A stretch of 64,000 nucleotides of DNA, taken from contig CABUMH010000002.1 of the NCBI GenBank assembly GCA_902492555.1, positions 1-64,000 of the forward strand, given 5' to 3'. The stretch comes from Eisenbergiella sp900555195. GTDB taxonomy: Bacteria; Bacillota; Clostridia; Lachnospirales; Lachnospiraceae. The first letter of the stretch is position 1, and each line of letters starts with the position of its first letter. The notes under the pieces were generated by a model. The model was not told where the DNA came from and ran no database searches. It saw only the letters and a list, made by a program, of their open reading frames with translations. The position numbers and the translations under genes were made by a program. This document shows, piece by piece, positions 25,687 to 35,287 of the stretch.

Positions 25687-27750
25687 TTGGTTAGAAAAAA
25701 TAGCAGGGGAAGAAAGGAATACAGAATAGGACGCCGGTTCATGGTGAGCGTAATGGCCCTTTTGATATTGGCTGTGGCATTGCCTGTGCTTCCGGCCAAT
25801 GCTGCAACAAGCACATTGTCCATCGACCAGGCCAAGTCTCTGGCGCTCACAAACAGCGACGACTATACTTCTCTGGAAAATAAGCTAGCCCTGGCTGAAG
25901 TTCAGTATACGCAGTCGGTGAAATCTATCGAGTTAAAGAAGAAAAACCAGAGTACCTTCCGCTGGTCCCCCCTCCTGAATTTTAAGCTTCCGGAGAGCCC
26001 CAATTTGTCGGATGAGTTCGAATATACCTATAAACCTCTGGAACTTCAGTCGGAGATTGACAGCCTGAAGCATGAGTTGAATGACAGTATTTATGGGATT
26101 TATGAGGAAGTGTCCCTGCAGTTTTTGGAAGTTTATATGCTTCAGGAGAAGATCGCCTATGAGGAGGAGCAGCTCACTTCTTATGAGGACACTCTAAAAA
26201 AGAATGAGGCTCGCCTGACAGCAGGGACAGCAAATCAGGCGGATATTGATTCCATTGAAGAAAAGATAAGCAATATTGAAAGCGCGCTGGCCTCTGATAA
26301 GAGAAATTTTGAGGCTGAGAAGGAAAAACTTTCCGATCTGACAGGCCTGGATGTGACCGTTTCGTATCGCTTTGCAAGCCCTTTTGTGGAAGCGGACATC
26401 AGCAGAGATAAGCTGCAGGCGCTAATTGATTATACTTTGGAGAACGATCATAGTCTGTACCAGGCAGAAGTGGCGGCTGCCAATGCGCTGTTGGAATTGA
26501 ATACTAACTATGACCTGATGAAAAGCCAGTACGGTTCCAAGATGAATTTGATAGACAGCTATATCAACCAGGCAAGGCGTGGGGAGAAACTGGACTCCGC
26601 GGCCTTCCGTAAGAAATACGACGAACTGCTTGAGGCTGTTGATGAGCCCTGGCAGGGATCTTTTCGGATCCTCTTCATCCGTATCCCGAAGGAATGGTTT
26701 AAGGGGGAAGTGGATGGAATCAGATATGTGGAGGATGAGCCGTATGTGCTTTATGAATCCGCCCTGAATTATTATGATCTGTATTCGGAGGAACTCTCGA
26801 CCAGGAAAGAACTGACCAGCCAGGTGAAGGAAAGTTATGAAAGCTATGTCTCCACCAGAAATTCTTATGAATCCCTGGTGGAGCAGGTAGCGGACAAGGA
26901 GGAGGAACTGAACCAGGCGGCTGTTTTGAACAGCCTGGGAGAGATGACATATGAGGAATATGCCGCGGTGCAGGAGGAATATGAGGATCTGCAGATGGAA
27001 GAGCTGGATGCGCTTTCCCTGTATAGTCAGACGCTGTATTCTTTTGACCGTTTGACATGCGGAGCGGTCAGCAGCTTGCTTTCCGGAACGAATGCGGATT
27101 TGGAGGCAGCGCAGGGCGGAGAAAGCTATATCGTAGAGGAAGAGGGAGCGGATGGCGTTTATTATTACATTCATTCGCTTGTGGAAGGCAATCTGTTTGA
27201 ACTCGGATTAAGCGTGCCAGATGATTACGAGGTGACAATCACGGAATACGAGTTATGGGTGAACGGACAGCAGATCGGCAGCCGTACGAGTGTAGATAAA
27301 ACATTGCGCCATCTGGCCCTGGATTTGGAAAATGTGGAACAGGTTTTTATCCGGTTATATGGAGACGGGGAATTTATTGATGACTGTGACATTGATCCGT
27401 CTGTTTATTCCGGTATGCTTTCCATTACCACCGGATATCAGATTGAAAAGGATGAAGATACCCAGGTGGCGACTTATGAAATCGATAGATTAAATACATC
27501 TGGTCTGGTGGAGGTTACGATTACGCCAGAGGCGGATGAGGAGATTGCTTATTACAGTGTGCACACGCCGGAAGGCAGCGCGCTTCTCGGAGATGAGCCC
27601 ACAGCAATTGGGAAAACCTTCCGTTATCTTCAGGCAGCGGAAAACAGTCTGGAGGAACTGACAGTGCGTTTCTATGATGAACAGGAAAATTTGATGTATG
27701 AGGCATCATTCCAGATATCAGATCAGACGCTGCACAGGCAGGAAGGATAG
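25687..27750 (+). CDS. Secreted TolC-like (outer-membrane-efflux-fold) coiled-coil protein
   Basis: 687 residues. A basic n-region, hydrophobic stretch (~19-36) and ANA-A site near 39/40 make a clear signal peptide. The mature N-terminal part starts LSIDQAKSLALTNSDDY, the pattern opening TolC-family proteins, followed by long helices with coiled-coil periodicity (~75-215, ~370-440); the last ~200 residues are beta-rich (two repeats of ~90 residues with EVTITEYELWVNG and VEVTITPEADEEI). TolC proteins normally cross an outer membrane, which this organism should lack, so it may form a periplasm-like or wall-spanning helical tube. TTG start at 25687, supported by the charged n-region it adds. Confidence 0.72.
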   Translation: MVRKNSRGRKEYRIGRRFMVSVMALLILAVALPVLPANAATSTLSIDQAKSLALTNSDDYTSLENKLALAEVQYTQSVKSIELKKKNQSTFRWSPLLNFKLPESPNLSDEFEYTYKPLELQSEIDSLKHELNDSIYGIYEEVSLQFLEVYMLQEKIAYEEEQLTSYEDTLKKNEARLTAGTANQADIDSIEEKISNIESALASDKRNFEAEKEKLSDLTGLDVTVSYRFASPFVEADISRDKLQALIDYTLENDHSLYQAEVAAANALLELNTNYDLMKSQYGSKMNLIDSYINQARRGEKLDSAAFRKKYDELLEAVDEPWQGSFRILFIRIPKEWFKGEVDGIRYVEDEPYVLYESALNYYDLYSEELSTRKELTSQVKESYESYVSTRNSYESLVEQVADKEEELNQAAVLNSLGEMTYEEYAAVQEEYEDLQMEELDALSLYSQTLYSFDRLTCGAVSSLLSGTNADLEAAQGGESYIVEEEGADGVYYYIHSLVEGNLFELGLSVPDDYEVTITEYELWVNGQQIGSRTSVDKTLRHLALDLENVEQVFIRLYGDGEFIDDCDIDPSVYSGMLSITTGYQIEKDEDTQVATYEIDRLNTSGLVEVTITPEADEEIAYYSVHTPEGSALLGDEPTAIGKTFRYLQAAENSLEELTVRFYDEQENLMYEASFQISDQTLHRQEG

Positions 27751-27760
27751 GAGGTATGGC

Positions 27761-30700
27761 ATGATTGGAAAGGAGAATAGAAATAAAATAAATCTTAAAC
27801 AGCATACTTCCCGGCCTAGAATGAGGATTCTGGCCTTGATGTTGGCAGGAGTCCTGCTGGCAGGTTCAGCGGCAGGGCGGTTGATTGTACGGGCTGCGTT
27901 GGAGAATGAGAGGTCGGATGAAGTGCGTTCGGTCCATGTATCGGACGCGGACATAGAAGAATCCACCCTGGTGATCGGTTCTCATCTGATCTATCTGGGG
28001 GCTCTGACAGATGAATTGTATGAGATTGCCAAGGAATCTGAATCTGATTTCAATCAGTATTCGATGTATTATAAATCGGAACTTTCCGGAGGAAGTTGGT
28101 ATGAGATTACCTCTGCATCGTCTATTGAGGATATCACCTCTTCGGGCACACCGGTAAATAAATCGGTGATTGAGGCATTGGAGTTTACGCATCACACCAA
28201 ATCGGACGGGGTTACATACGACTTGCGAACGGGAAATGCGGTTTCCATTTTTGACATCAATGCGCCATATGACCTGGAAGCGATGGAGGAATTGGAGCCT
28301 CTCCGCCTTCAATATCAAATGCTGCAGGAGAAGGATGAAGATTCCAAGACAGAATCAGATCTGACTTATATTGAGATGATTGGAGATTTTTTTGCCCTTT
28401 CCATCCGAAATGAAGTGACGGATAGCCATGACGAGGCGCTTAGAGGGCTTCAGAACTACAAAGTGACGCTTACTGCGAATGATGCTGATGCTGCCATGAC
28501 GGATAAAGTGGATGAGGTGATGGGGAAGGTGGATGCCGAGCGGCGGGTGGAAGCGCTTACCATTCTGGCAGAGGAATTGGACTTGCTGGAACTGCATGCA
28601 GGCGGCATGAACACGGAAGAGGAAGAGGCGGAAAAAGAGAGGCTTAAGGAGATTGCCAACACAGCTTCAGATGAAGCGAATAATTATAAAAATAACCGGA
28701 ATTATGATGAAGCAATCCGGGTATTGCAGGAAGCCTATGATGAAACCCAGCTTCCGCAGGTAAAGAGTGAACTGGACGATGCACGGGTAGAAAAGGCCCT
28801 TTATGATGCAGACCGTGCCCTGGAAGAATTTGAAGCGAAGGTTCGGGGCTGGCAGGAAGAGCGCAGCGAAAAAGAAGATCAGGCAGCCTCTCTCGCAGAT
28901 GAGATAGACTCCTTGACAGAAGAGATTGGACGGTTGGAGGAGGAGATCGCTTCGGCGGGCACGGACGATGATGTATCCGGTTTGGAGCAGGAACTGGAGG
29001 ATGCGAGAAACCGTCAGGAAGAAGCGCGGAATGAATATGAGGACGCCCAGAACCGCGTTTCAGAACTGGAAAGGCAGTTGCGGGATGAGAATGTGGAATC
29101 AGCTAGGCAGGAAGCCCTAAATGGGACAGTTGAGAGCCTGCAGACGCTCTATGGGGAACTGAAGGATACCAGGCTGTATAATAAGATTACAGAACTGGGT
29201 AGGTCAACCGATCTGTTGGAGGAAGATCCGGAAGAGGATCTGACCTTTACGGTAAATGCGGACGTCATCTCCGCCATTGGGGAATGTATTCAGAACGTGC
29301 AGACCAGCCTGAACGAATACGAAGCCAAACGGCTGACAGAAGGGACTACGCTGACTTCCCGTCTGGAATACCGCTATAGCAATGAACTGATTGAAAACGC
29401 CAGGCAGAACAACCAAGCAGCCTGCGATACCAGCGTGGATAATCTGATTGATCTGGCTAATATCGTGGAGGGCAAGGTGGTTAACCAGGAAAGAGAACTG
29501 GCGCTGCTGGATTCAGGGATCGTGCCGGAAGGCTATACGTCTTATCAAGCGGCGCTTGGAGCCGGAGTATCAGAGGATTATCAGACAGCAATGGCGGAGA
29601 ACTCTTCCAGGACAGTGCTCACTCGTTATCTGGAGGAACAGCAGAGCGAAACCAATTCCCTGCGCCTGGAATACCAGACTTTCCTGGATGCCAAGACGAT
29701 GCGCATGGAGAATGGAGCGGCGCAGGAATACATTCTTTCCCTTATCGACGGGATTGGAGAATTGGAGGATGCGGTGAACCAGGATGCGTCCGCTGCGTAT
29801 CAGGAACAGACTGTATCGGAACATCTTGCATGGTTAAAAGAAGAATATTCCAGTCTGGCTGCAGAGGGGACGGATAGCAGCGGAATGTCAGATTTGGAGG
29901 CGGAAAAGGAACAGCTGCAAGAGGCCATGCGGGATGCTTTGGATAAAAACGATCTTGCAGAGGCGGCGAGGCAGGAAGCGTTGGTGGCAGCTAAACAGCA
30001 GGATATTGATGATCTGGAAGCGCAGCTTTTGGCAACGCTGAATTCCGCTACCGCGTCGGAGTCGGAAAAAGCTTCTGCTGCCGCGGCGCTGAACGAGGGA
30101 GGAAGTGCAGCTAACCTGAACCGTATCGCAACGGATATGGCGTCCAACATTCGGGATGGGAATATGGATTCCCTTCAGGGAGGAATGGCAGCCATTGAAG
30201 CCATGGCGGAGGTGGATCCCGAGTCTGCCCAGTCCGCCCTTTCGCAGGTGGAAGATGCGATTGAGGAAGCTATGGCTCTGGAGTCAGAGAATGTGGATAC
30301 GGATGCCCTGAACGAACTGCAAGATCAGGCGGATGCGTTGAATGAGAGCATTTCCGAAAATCTTGCCGCATCCGGCGGCGCCAACTTAAGCAGGCAGGAA
30401 GTAATTGCTTTATTGGAAAGCCTGCTGGGAGGCTCTTTTGAAAGTCTGTCCGATTCGGAGCAAGCTGCGGCTCTTCTGGCAGTGGAGTGGTATGGGGAAT
30501 ATACGCTGGATAGCAGCATCGCTTCCCTGGCTGCGGAATATGCCAGGCAAATGAACGAAGCGGGAAGCCGCTATTTGTACGAAAAGTATACGAAGGAAAC
30601 GGGAGAGTACGCATCCCTGCGTGCGGTGGGAAAGACGCTTTCCTATAGATATATCTTTGATGATCCAGAACAGACTGTGACGCTGCAGAGCAAAAAGGTT

Positions 30701-30937
30701 TATTATCAGTTTACTGCGGGCCAGAAAGAGTATCAGGCCTCGGATGGTGCGAGCGGAACCCTGGGCCAGGCTGCTGGCATTCAGGATACGCTTTATATTA
30801 CGGAGAAAGATTGTACGCAGTTGTTTGCCTGCGAGGTGGAATATATCGACAAGGCTGAACTCGGCGTAGTGGTGACGCAAAACACGAAGGCTTCAGCTGA
30901 AGAAATCTATAACAGTTTGTTGGAAGGAGGGGCATAA
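27761..30937 (+). CDS. Large membrane-anchored or secreted coiled-coil protein
   Basis: 1058 residues. A basic N-terminus and hydrophobic segment (~22-42, ILALMLAGVLLAGSAAG) act as signal or anchor; the rest is predicted outside. Residues ~270-420 are an extended coiled coil (ERSEKEDQAASLADEIDSL and onward), with more helix up to ~900, one TPR-like stretch (NNYKNNRNYDEAIRVLQEA) and a final beta-rich ~100 residues. Not recognised as a family. Together with the TolC-like neighbour it could span the cell wall. Start at 27761 after TAGGAGG; its stop overlaps the start of the DUF4255 gene by one base, so translation is coupled. Confidence 0.7.
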   Translation: MIGKENRNKINLKQHTSRPRMRILALMLAGVLLAGSAAGRLIVRAALENERSDEVRSVHVSDADIEESTLVIGSHLIYLGALTDELYEIAKESESDFNQYSMYYKSELSGGSWYEITSASSIEDITSSGTPVNKSVIEALEFTHHTKSDGVTYDLRTGNAVSIFDINAPYDLEAMEELEPLRLQYQMLQEKDEDSKTESDLTYIEMIGDFFALSIRNEVTDSHDEALRGLQNYKVTLTANDADAAMTDKVDEVMGKVDAERRVEALTILAEELDLLELHAGGMNTEEEEAEKERLKEIANTASDEANNYKNNRNYDEAIRVLQEAYDETQLPQVKSELDDARVEKALYDADRALEEFEAKVRGWQEERSEKEDQAASLADEIDSLTEEIGRLEEEIASAGTDDDVSGLEQELEDARNRQEEARNEYEDAQNRVSELERQLRDENVESARQEALNGTVESLQTLYGELKDTRLYNKITELGRSTDLLEEDPEEDLTFTVNADVISAIGECIQNVQTSLNEYEAKRLTEGTTLTSRLEYRYSNELIENARQNNQAACDTSVDNLIDLANIVEGKVVNQERELALLDSGIVPEGYTSYQAALGAGVSEDYQTAMAENSSRTVLTRYLEEQQSETNSLRLEYQTFLDAKTMRMENGAAQEYILSLIDGIGELEDAVNQDASAAYQEQTVSEHLAWLKEEYSSLAAEGTDSSGMSDLEAEKEQLQEAMRDALDKNDLAEAARQEALVAAKQQDIDDLEAQLLATLNSATASESEKASAAAALNEGGSAANLNRIATDMASNIRDGNMDSLQGGMAAIEAMAEVDPESAQSALSQVEDAIEEAMALESENVDTDALNELQDQADALNESISENLAASGGANLSRQEVIALLESLLGGSFESLSDSEQAAALLAVEWYGEYTLDSSIASLAAEYARQMNEAGSRYLYEKYTKETGEYASLRAVGKTLSYRYIFDDPEQTVTLQSKKVYYQFTAGQKEYQASDGASGTLGQAAGIQDTLYITEKDCTQLFACEVEYIDKAELGVVVTQNTKASAEEIYNSLLEGGA

Positions 30938-31536
30938 TGGCGGATTATACCATCATATCGGATGTGAGTGCCTTTATTGTGCGCACGCTTCGGGAGAAAA
31001 TGTGCCCAGAGCCGGTGCCGTCTCCGAATAATATAGAGATTTCTTCCCCTGCGTCTCAGGATGTGGATTATATCGTAGGGCTGTATCTGTATGATATCAG
31101 GGAAGAGACGCAGATTGCCCGCCCGCCCATGGTGGAGCGGGGGAAGGTGCAGCTTTTAAGACCGCCCAAACCATATAGCCTTTATTATATGGTTTTTATC
31201 AACGGCTCGTCCCAGATGGGATTGAAAGCGCCGGATATACAGAAAATTGTAGGAAGGGTGGCACAGATCGTCAATGATAATAGTTCTGTGCGCCCGGAAG
31301 AACTGCAGCCATGGCTGGATACATCGGAGCCTCCGATCGTGTTGTCTCAGGCGAAGATCACATTGGAGGAAAAGGTGAGGGTGTGGCAGGCGATTAATAA
31401 ACCATATGAGATCAGCCTGTTCTATAAGGCGGCGCCCGTATTTCTTTCCAGCGAGGTGGTTGTGGAGCCTCCTCGCGTCAGCGAGGCCAACTTTGGGCTT
31501 AACATCATAGGAGGGGAAGGAGGGAGCGATCGGTAA
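30937..31536 (+). CDS. DUF4255 cap/terminator-adaptor protein (Pvc16-like)
   Basis: 199 residues with the DUF4255 pattern: N-terminal DVSAFIVRTLREKM, SPASQDVDYIVGLYLYDI, and the PYSLYYMVFI strand. In PVC, Afp and related systems this protein caps the distal end of sheath and tube. It is specific to contractile injection systems and is the first core gene of the locus. Overlaps the upstream stop by one base (TAATG) and is immediately followed by the next gene. Confidence 0.92.
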   Translation: MADYTIISDVSAFIVRTLREKMCPEPVPSPNNIEISSPASQDVDYIVGLYLYDIREETQIARPPMVERGKVQLLRPPKPYSLYYMVFINGSSQMGLKAPDIQKIVGRVAQIVNDNSSVRPEELQPWLDTSEPPIVLSQAKITLEEKVRVWQAINKPYEISLFYKAAPVFLSSEVVVEPPRVSEANFGLNIIGGEGGSDR

Positions 31537-32271
31537 GTGGCAGAATCTTGGATTGAATACAAGCTGGATTTGATTGTACGGCTTGTGGATACGACGACCG
31601 GAGAACTGATTTCAGAAAGGCAGGTTTTATTCCTGGAAGAGGGAAATGTGCTGCTGCTTTTGGAACGGGGAACAGGCACTTACATTCTTCTGAATCATGG
31701 CAGGAAGGATACGAAGATCGAGGTGCGCGTGACAGGGTATGAGCCGGAAACGGCGGAAATCTGTTATGAGCAACTGAACAAAAACTTTCCCACATTTACC
31801 TTCTATCTGATGCCGATGGCCAGAGCTTCCGGTTTTGTGGATGTTCTTTCCCTAGAAGGGACGCTTCCCGGAATAGAAGCTGTGGAGGCGGCGGATCTGA
31901 ATCGGCCGCTGGCCCTCATCAGCGGATATGTGGCCAGGAAGCAGACGATCGGCCTGATAGCGGGCAAGGCGATGGAGGAGGAAGCCTATGCGATGGTTCA
32001 TCCCGGAACAGGACGCTTTGAAACGTTTCGGATAGCGAAGCGGCCGGATAAGCTTCATTTAAAGGTGGCAAAGCCCCTTATGGAAGAATGCGCAGCGGAG
32101 GAACCGATTGCCCGAATCATCCGGGGGAAAGTATATCCGGGAGGAAAATACCTGTTGCGGATACGCGCACAGGGCGGTACGGCGGATTATCTGATCCGCT
32201 ATGTGGTAAATGGCGAGACTCGGTTCAGGAAGATCGACTTTTACAGTTCGGAAGAAAGGAGATTGGTGTGA
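31537..32271 (+). CDS. Unknown CIS protein between cap and PAAR genes
   Basis: 244 residues, GTG start directly abutting the preceding stop, with GGAGGGAGCG upstream. Beta-rich, no signal peptide or membrane helix. The first ~90 residues (WIEYKLDLIVRLVDTTTG ... GRKDTKIEVRVTGYE) look like a carboxypeptidase-regulatory or transthyretin-like sandwich; the C-terminal part (~100-240) has repeated strands, ending TADYLIRYVVNGETRF. Not assigned to a family. Position between DUF4255 and the PAAR-like protein suggests a structural part, possibly binding the particle to the membrane proteins encoded upstream. Confidence 0.6.
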   Translation: MAESWIEYKLDLIVRLVDTTTGELISERQVLFLEEGNVLLLLERGTGTYILLNHGRKDTKIEVRVTGYEPETAEICYEQLNKNFPTFTFYLMPMARASGFVDVLSLEGTLPGIEAVEAADLNRPLALISGYVARKQTIGLIAGKAMEEEAYAMVHPGTGRFETFRIAKRPDKLHLKVAKPLMEECAAEEPIARIIRGKVYPGGKYLLRIRAQGGTADYLIRYVVNGETRFRKIDFYSSEERRLV

Positions 32272-32272
32272 T

Positions 32273-32662
32273 ATGGGATTATTGGCAGTAACAGGAGCGA
32301 CCTGTACCTGTCCATTCGGGACCGCGCCGAGTAATTTGGTAGTCACGTCCCAGGCCGTCTGCCTCGTGGAAGGCAAACCGGCGGCCACGATACAGGACAT
32401 GCAGCCCAATGTGAACCTGGCGCCGTTTGGAATGTGTATGTCTCTCGCGAATCCGGCCGTGGCTTCGGCAACGGCAGCAGCCTTCGGTGTGCTGACGCCT
32501 CAGCCATGTACGATGATGCCAGCCGGATGTTGGACGCCTTCGGCCCCAATGGTCATGGTGGGAGGAAAACCGTGTCTGTCCAGCGATTCCATTCTGACCT
32601 GCGCCATGGGAGCCGGAATGATTAAAATCGTTACGCCGGGCCAGTTCAAGGTGACGGTGTAG
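32273..32662 (+). CDS. DUF4280/PAAR-like spike tip protein
   Basis: 129 residues, cysteine- and glycine-rich, with the DUF4280 pattern: N-terminal VTGATCTCPFGTAPS, inner CMSLANP, PCTMMPAGCWTP and the C-terminal CLSSDSILTCAMGAGMI. Such PAAR-related proteins form the sharp, metal-bearing cone at the tip of the spike trimer and can carry effectors. The start at 32273 follows AAAGGAGATTGG and gives the family N-terminus. Confidence 0.88.
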   Translation: MGLLAVTGATCTCPFGTAPSNLVVTSQAVCLVEGKPAATIQDMQPNVNLAPFGMCMSLANPAVASATAAAFGVLTPQPCTMMPAGCWTPSAPMVMVGGKPCLSSDSILTCAMGAGMIKIVTPGQFKVTV

Positions 32663-32687
32663 CTTCATTTAAGGAAAGGAGATAGAA

Positions 32688-34394
32688 ATGGCAGAATATT
32701 TTTCACCGGGCGTATATGTGGAAGAATATGACAATTCGCCCCGCTCCATCGAAGGAGTAGGAACATCTACAGCAGGCTTTGTGGGCCTTGCGGAAAAAGG
32801 GCAGACGGTAGGGGCACCATTGCTGGTGACCAGCTATAGGAGTTTCATCAAACAGTTCGGGGGGCCCTTAAGTGAGTTTGGATACGGGGAATACAGATAT
32901 CTGGCTCCCAGCGTGGAGCAGTTTTTCGCAAACGGCGGTACTCGCTGTTATGTGTCCCGCGTGATCCCTCCGGATGCGAAGAAGGCGTTCGTTCAGAAAG
33001 GGATTCTGGGCGTAGAAGCTGTGGACGAAGGAAAATGGGGCAACCGGATCCAGGTGACCCTGAATACCGCTACCCGGAAGAAAATGCAGCTGGTGGGAAA
33101 GAACGGGGAGGCCTATGTGGCGAAATCCGTAGACGGTTTCCGCGAAGGTGATTTGGTGGTGTGCAATGAGGAATACAACCGCATTCAGTCCATCTTTGAC
33201 AACAGTGTGACCTTTGAGAGAGCATTCGGACAGGAAATCGTGGATACTGCCCTCATTCCCAAGACGTTGGTATATTTGGTGGAGACCGATATGAGCGTCC
33301 GCTATGGAGAGGATGTAGAGAACTATACGGGGCTTAGCTTTAATACGGCCAACCCCAACTACATTTCCTACAGGTTGGCGAACAGCGAACTCATCCGGAT
33401 AACCGTCCAGACGCCAGAGACAGCGGGTAATCCTGTGGAAGCTATTCTGGGAGAAGGCAATACTGCGGGTATCTTTACTCTGGAAGGCGGACAGGACGGC
33501 TCCATGAGCGGAGTGAACGCGGGAACCTTTATCGGCGAAGATAACGGACCTGGAAAGAGAACCGGCCTGGCTTCCTTCGTGGAGAATAATACGGTGAGCA
33601 TGCTGGCGATTCCTGGTGTGACGATTCCGGAGGTGGTGGTATCCCTGGTGGGCCATTGCGAGAACTTAAAGAGCAGGTTTGCTGTTCTGGATATGCCGAA
33701 AGAGATGTATAAGACCAAAGATCTGCTGCAGTACCGTGAGATGATTGACAGCACCTATGCGGCCATGTACCATCCGTGGATCCAGGTGTTTGACCGTTCC
33801 TCCAATCAGCCTGGCCTCATTCCGCCTTCCGGAGCGGTAATGGGCGTTTATTCCAGGACGGACATCAATCGCGGCGTACATAAGGCGCCCGCAAACGAGA
33901 CCGTATTCTGTACGGGGCTGGGTGTGAATTATACCAAAGCGGAGCAGGATATCCTGAATCCTGCGGGAATCAACCTGATCCGCGCACTGCCCGGGCAGGG
34001 CATCCGCGTATGGGGCGCGAGGACGGCCAGCAGCAACAGCAACTTCAAATACGTTAACGTACGGCGTCTGTTCATCTTCGTGGAAGAGAGCATTAAGGCC
34101 AACACCAACTGGGTGGTATTTGAGCCCAATGACACAGCGCTGTGGCAGAGGGTGCATCTGACCATCTCCAGTTTCTTAGACAACATGTGGAGAAACGGAA
34201 TGCTGGCCGGAGGCAGCGCGTCGGAAGCGTACTTTGTGGAGATCGGGCCTTCTACCATGAGCAGGGATGATATCATGAACGGACGGTTGATCTGCAACAT
34301 CGGCATTGCGCCTTCAAGACCTGCTGAATTCGTGATCTTCCGCGTGACGCAGCATACAGCGGAAGCCGGAGGAGAAGGCGGCGGAGAAGAATAA
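32688..34394 (+). CDS. Contractile tail sheath protein
   Basis: 568 residues, full-length phage/CIS sheath subunit. N-terminal EYFSPGVYVEEYDNSPRSIE is the classic start, followed by the core GVGTSTAGFVGLAEKG and FANGGTRCYVSRV. The C-terminal domain (ISYRLAN ... VNVRRLFIFVEESIKANTNWVVFEPN) matches the conserved sheath handshake region. This is the only sheath gene in the locus; PVC and Afp clusters carry three. It contracts to drive the tube. Strong AAAGGAG site. Confidence 0.96.
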   Translation: MAEYFSPGVYVEEYDNSPRSIEGVGTSTAGFVGLAEKGQTVGAPLLVTSYRSFIKQFGGPLSEFGYGEYRYLAPSVEQFFANGGTRCYVSRVIPPDAKKAFVQKGILGVEAVDEGKWGNRIQVTLNTATRKKMQLVGKNGEAYVAKSVDGFREGDLVVCNEEYNRIQSIFDNSVTFERAFGQEIVDTALIPKTLVYLVETDMSVRYGEDVENYTGLSFNTANPNYISYRLANSELIRITVQTPETAGNPVEAILGEGNTAGIFTLEGGQDGSMSGVNAGTFIGEDNGPGKRTGLASFVENNTVSMLAIPGVTIPEVVVSLVGHCENLKSRFAVLDMPKEMYKTKDLLQYREMIDSTYAAMYHPWIQVFDRSSNQPGLIPPSGAVMGVYSRTDINRGVHKAPANETVFCTGLGVNYTKAEQDILNPAGINLIRALPGQGIRVWGARTASSNSNFKYVNVRRLFIFVEESIKANTNWVVFEPNDTALWQRVHLTISSFLDNMWRNGMLAGGSASEAYFVEIGPSTMSRDDIMNGRLICNIGIAPSRPAEFVIFRVTQHTAEAGGEGGGEE

Positions 34395-34429
34395 TACCAA
34401 TTGGAAAGCGGATAAAGGAGTAGAAGAAT

Positions 34430-34930
34430 ATGGCAGCTACAGCTTATGAAAATGAAAAAGGCCTGTCCTATCCCTTAACAAAGATGAACTTTCTCGTCCA
34501 TGTGGACGGTGTGGAAGGAACGGCCGCATTCAGCGAGGTGACGGGGGTTGAAGCCACCGTAGATGTGATTGAATTTAGGCAGGGCAATGCGAACAGCCTG
34601 GCTCCAGTAAAGATTCCTGGCCTTGTGAAGCATGGGAACGTGACGCTGAAGATGGGCTATACCCTGGACAGCGCATTTAAGACTTGGATTCAGGAATGCG
34701 TGAGCGAGGTCAGAGGACAGATGCCGAGAAACAACGTGCAGATTGAAATGATCGATATCAATGGCGGTGCACCCCAGCAGCTGGCCACAGCGATCACTGG
34801 AACCAGGGTATGGGTACTCACCAACGCATGGGTGACCAAATATACGGCGCCTGATCTGAACGCACTGCAGAGTGAAGTGGCTATTGAAACAGTAGAACTG
34901 GCCTATGAAGAACTGATTATCCCGAACTGA
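34430..34930 (+). CDS. Tail tube protein (T4 gp19-like)
   Basis: 166 residues with the typical tube layout: NFLVHVDGVEGTAAFSEVTGV, then NANSLAPVKIPGLVKHGNVTL and the C-terminal ETVELAYEELII. Hexameric rings of it form the inner tube pushed through the target. A 357-bp structured gap follows, which may lower downstream expression relative to this high-copy part. Confidence 0.95.
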   Translation: MAATAYENEKGLSYPLTKMNFLVHVDGVEGTAAFSEVTGVEATVDVIEFRQGNANSLAPVKIPGLVKHGNVTLKMGYTLDSAFKTWIQECVSEVRGQMPRNNVQIEMIDINGGAPQQLATAITGTRVWVLTNAWVTKYTAPDLNALQSEVAIETVELAYEELIIPN

Positions 34931-35094
34931 CGGGGAAGGTTCAGGCGGTATGCCTGTCTGAGCGACTACGGCAGATGTCCTGAGGATTCATCCCGGGACA
35001 TCCGCCGGGGCCCTGCCCGGTGGGTTATCCGGGCACATGTCCTTGTATCCGGGCGGTGCAGAAATGGGATATGCAAGAGTTGCTGCCCGGAATC

Positions 35095-35114
35095 CGGGAC
35101 GCTGCAGCGTCCCG
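35095..35114. repeat. 20-bp perfect palindrome
   Basis: CGGGACGCTGCAGCGTCCCG is identical on both strands. It sits in the gap behind the tube gene, without a T-tract. It could fold in RNA or serve as a dimeric protein binding site. Confidence 0.75.
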
Positions 35115-35207
35115 CCAGAAAGAGAAAAAAATACAGAGCTACCAGGCATATGGTTGGAAGAGGTGGCTGTTGTTTCAGATATAGAGAATAAAGAAGCGCG
35201 GGGGCCG

Positions 35208-35235
35208 CAGCCGTTCGGGCTGGCCCAAACGGCTG
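35208..35235. repeat. Hairpin whose arm is repeated before 35897
   Basis: Arms 35208-35220 and 35223-35235 pair over 13 bp with one mismatch. The exact 13-mer GCCCAAACGGCTG of the right arm appears again at 35863-35875, 22 bp before the tube-initiator-like gene. Confidence 0.6.
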
Positions 35236-35287
35236 TCATGAGCCGTATCGTGCCACAGGACGCAGACCAAAAAGGAGGAAGCGATAG

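Larger units (their letters stand above)
34931..35287. other. Structured gap after the tube gene
   Basis: 357 bp with no supported gene, unusual in this tight operon. Visible elements: GATGTCC/GGGACATC arms (~34973-35002), a 20-bp perfect palindrome (35095-35114), and a 13-bp hairpin CAGCCGTTCGGGC/GCCCAAACGGCTG (35208-35235, one mismatch), whose right arm recurs at 35863-35875. A frame of 109 codons crossing the region has no ribosome site, no family resemblance and overlaps the next gene. Confidence 0.7.
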
